12,883 bases of DNA. Source: an uncultured Collinsella sp. Its GTDB lineage: Bacteria > Actinomycetota > Coriobacteriia > Coriobacteriales > Coriobacteriaceae. A model generated the notes under the pieces. It saw nothing but the letters and a program-made list of their open reading frames with translations. It ran no database searches and was not told the DNA's origin. The translations under genes were made by a program, and so were the position numbers. Below, piece after piece: positions 12,829 to 12,883 of this stretch (positions are counted from its first letter, which is position 1; each line of letters starts with the position of its first letter). Location: NCBI GenBank assembly GCA_900542125.1, contig UQMO01000065.1, positions 1 to 12,883 of the forward strand, read 5' to 3'.

Positions 12829-12883
12829 GCGGCGTTACCTCAGCTGGATAGAGGGTCTGACTACGAATCAGAACGTCATAGGT
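12829..12883 (+). tRNA. tRNA-Arg (ACG), second copy, truncated at contig end
   Basis: The 55 nt are identical to the first tRNA-Arg from its first base through part of the T-arm and include anticodon ACG. The base before the identity differs (C versus T), and the upstream promoter is different. The 3' end is missing because the sequence stops. Confidence 0.85.

Overview
The window looks like one whole draft contig from a high-GC Gram-positive gut actinomycete. The Collinsella group (Coriobacteriia) is my best guess. The reasons are GC-rich codon use, strong AGGAGG-type ribosome binding sites, a Tad-type pilus gene next to a DUF192 gene, and an actinobacterial-type toxin/antitoxin pair. The genus is an inference from gene content and style. 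The first 42 bases are Nextera sequencing adapter, not genome. The last 55 bases repeat a tRNA-Arg gene exactly, which looks like an assembly break at a repeat.

Layout. 43-971: end of a Tad (Flp) pilus locus (partial gene, TadE-like pseudopilin, DUF192 protein), translationally coupled. 1026-1580: a toxin gene apparently broken by one extra base, overlapping its ribbon-helix-helix antitoxin. 1704-1819: tRNA-Phe with promoter and terminator. 2055-3116: a cytoplasmic GH5-like protein whose expected catalytic acid/base is missing. 3123-7547: a translation and maintenance cluster of rsmI, metG, rsmA and a TatD nuclease. 7591-7911: tRNA-Leu(CAG), followed by a second copy of its 3' end and terminator across a 125-bp hairpin-rich spacer. 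7983-10242: SPFH membrane protein, rlmH and proC. 10243-10400: a compact nested inverted-repeat element lying exactly between the stop codons of proC and a convergent 57-aa membrane protein gene (minus strand). 10684-12015: serS and its terminator. 12066-12516: an unrecognised 125-aa protein behind a LexA-type SOS box. 12594-12883: two tRNA-Arg(ACG) copies, each with its own promoter.

How it fits together: most of the window serves translation. It holds two aminoacyl-tRNA synthetases, two 16S rRNA modification enzymes, one 23S rRNA methyltransferase and four tRNA genes. The tRNA promoters share an A/T-tract block at a fixed distance upstream of the -35 box. The accessory content sits in the gaps: the toxin/antitoxin remnant, the repeat at tRNA-Leu, the inverted-repeat element and the SOS-box gene. 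No complete new defence or mobile system is visible. The most notable signals are the inverted-repeat element, the SOS-box unknown gene, the tRNA-Leu repeat and the altered GH5 active site.
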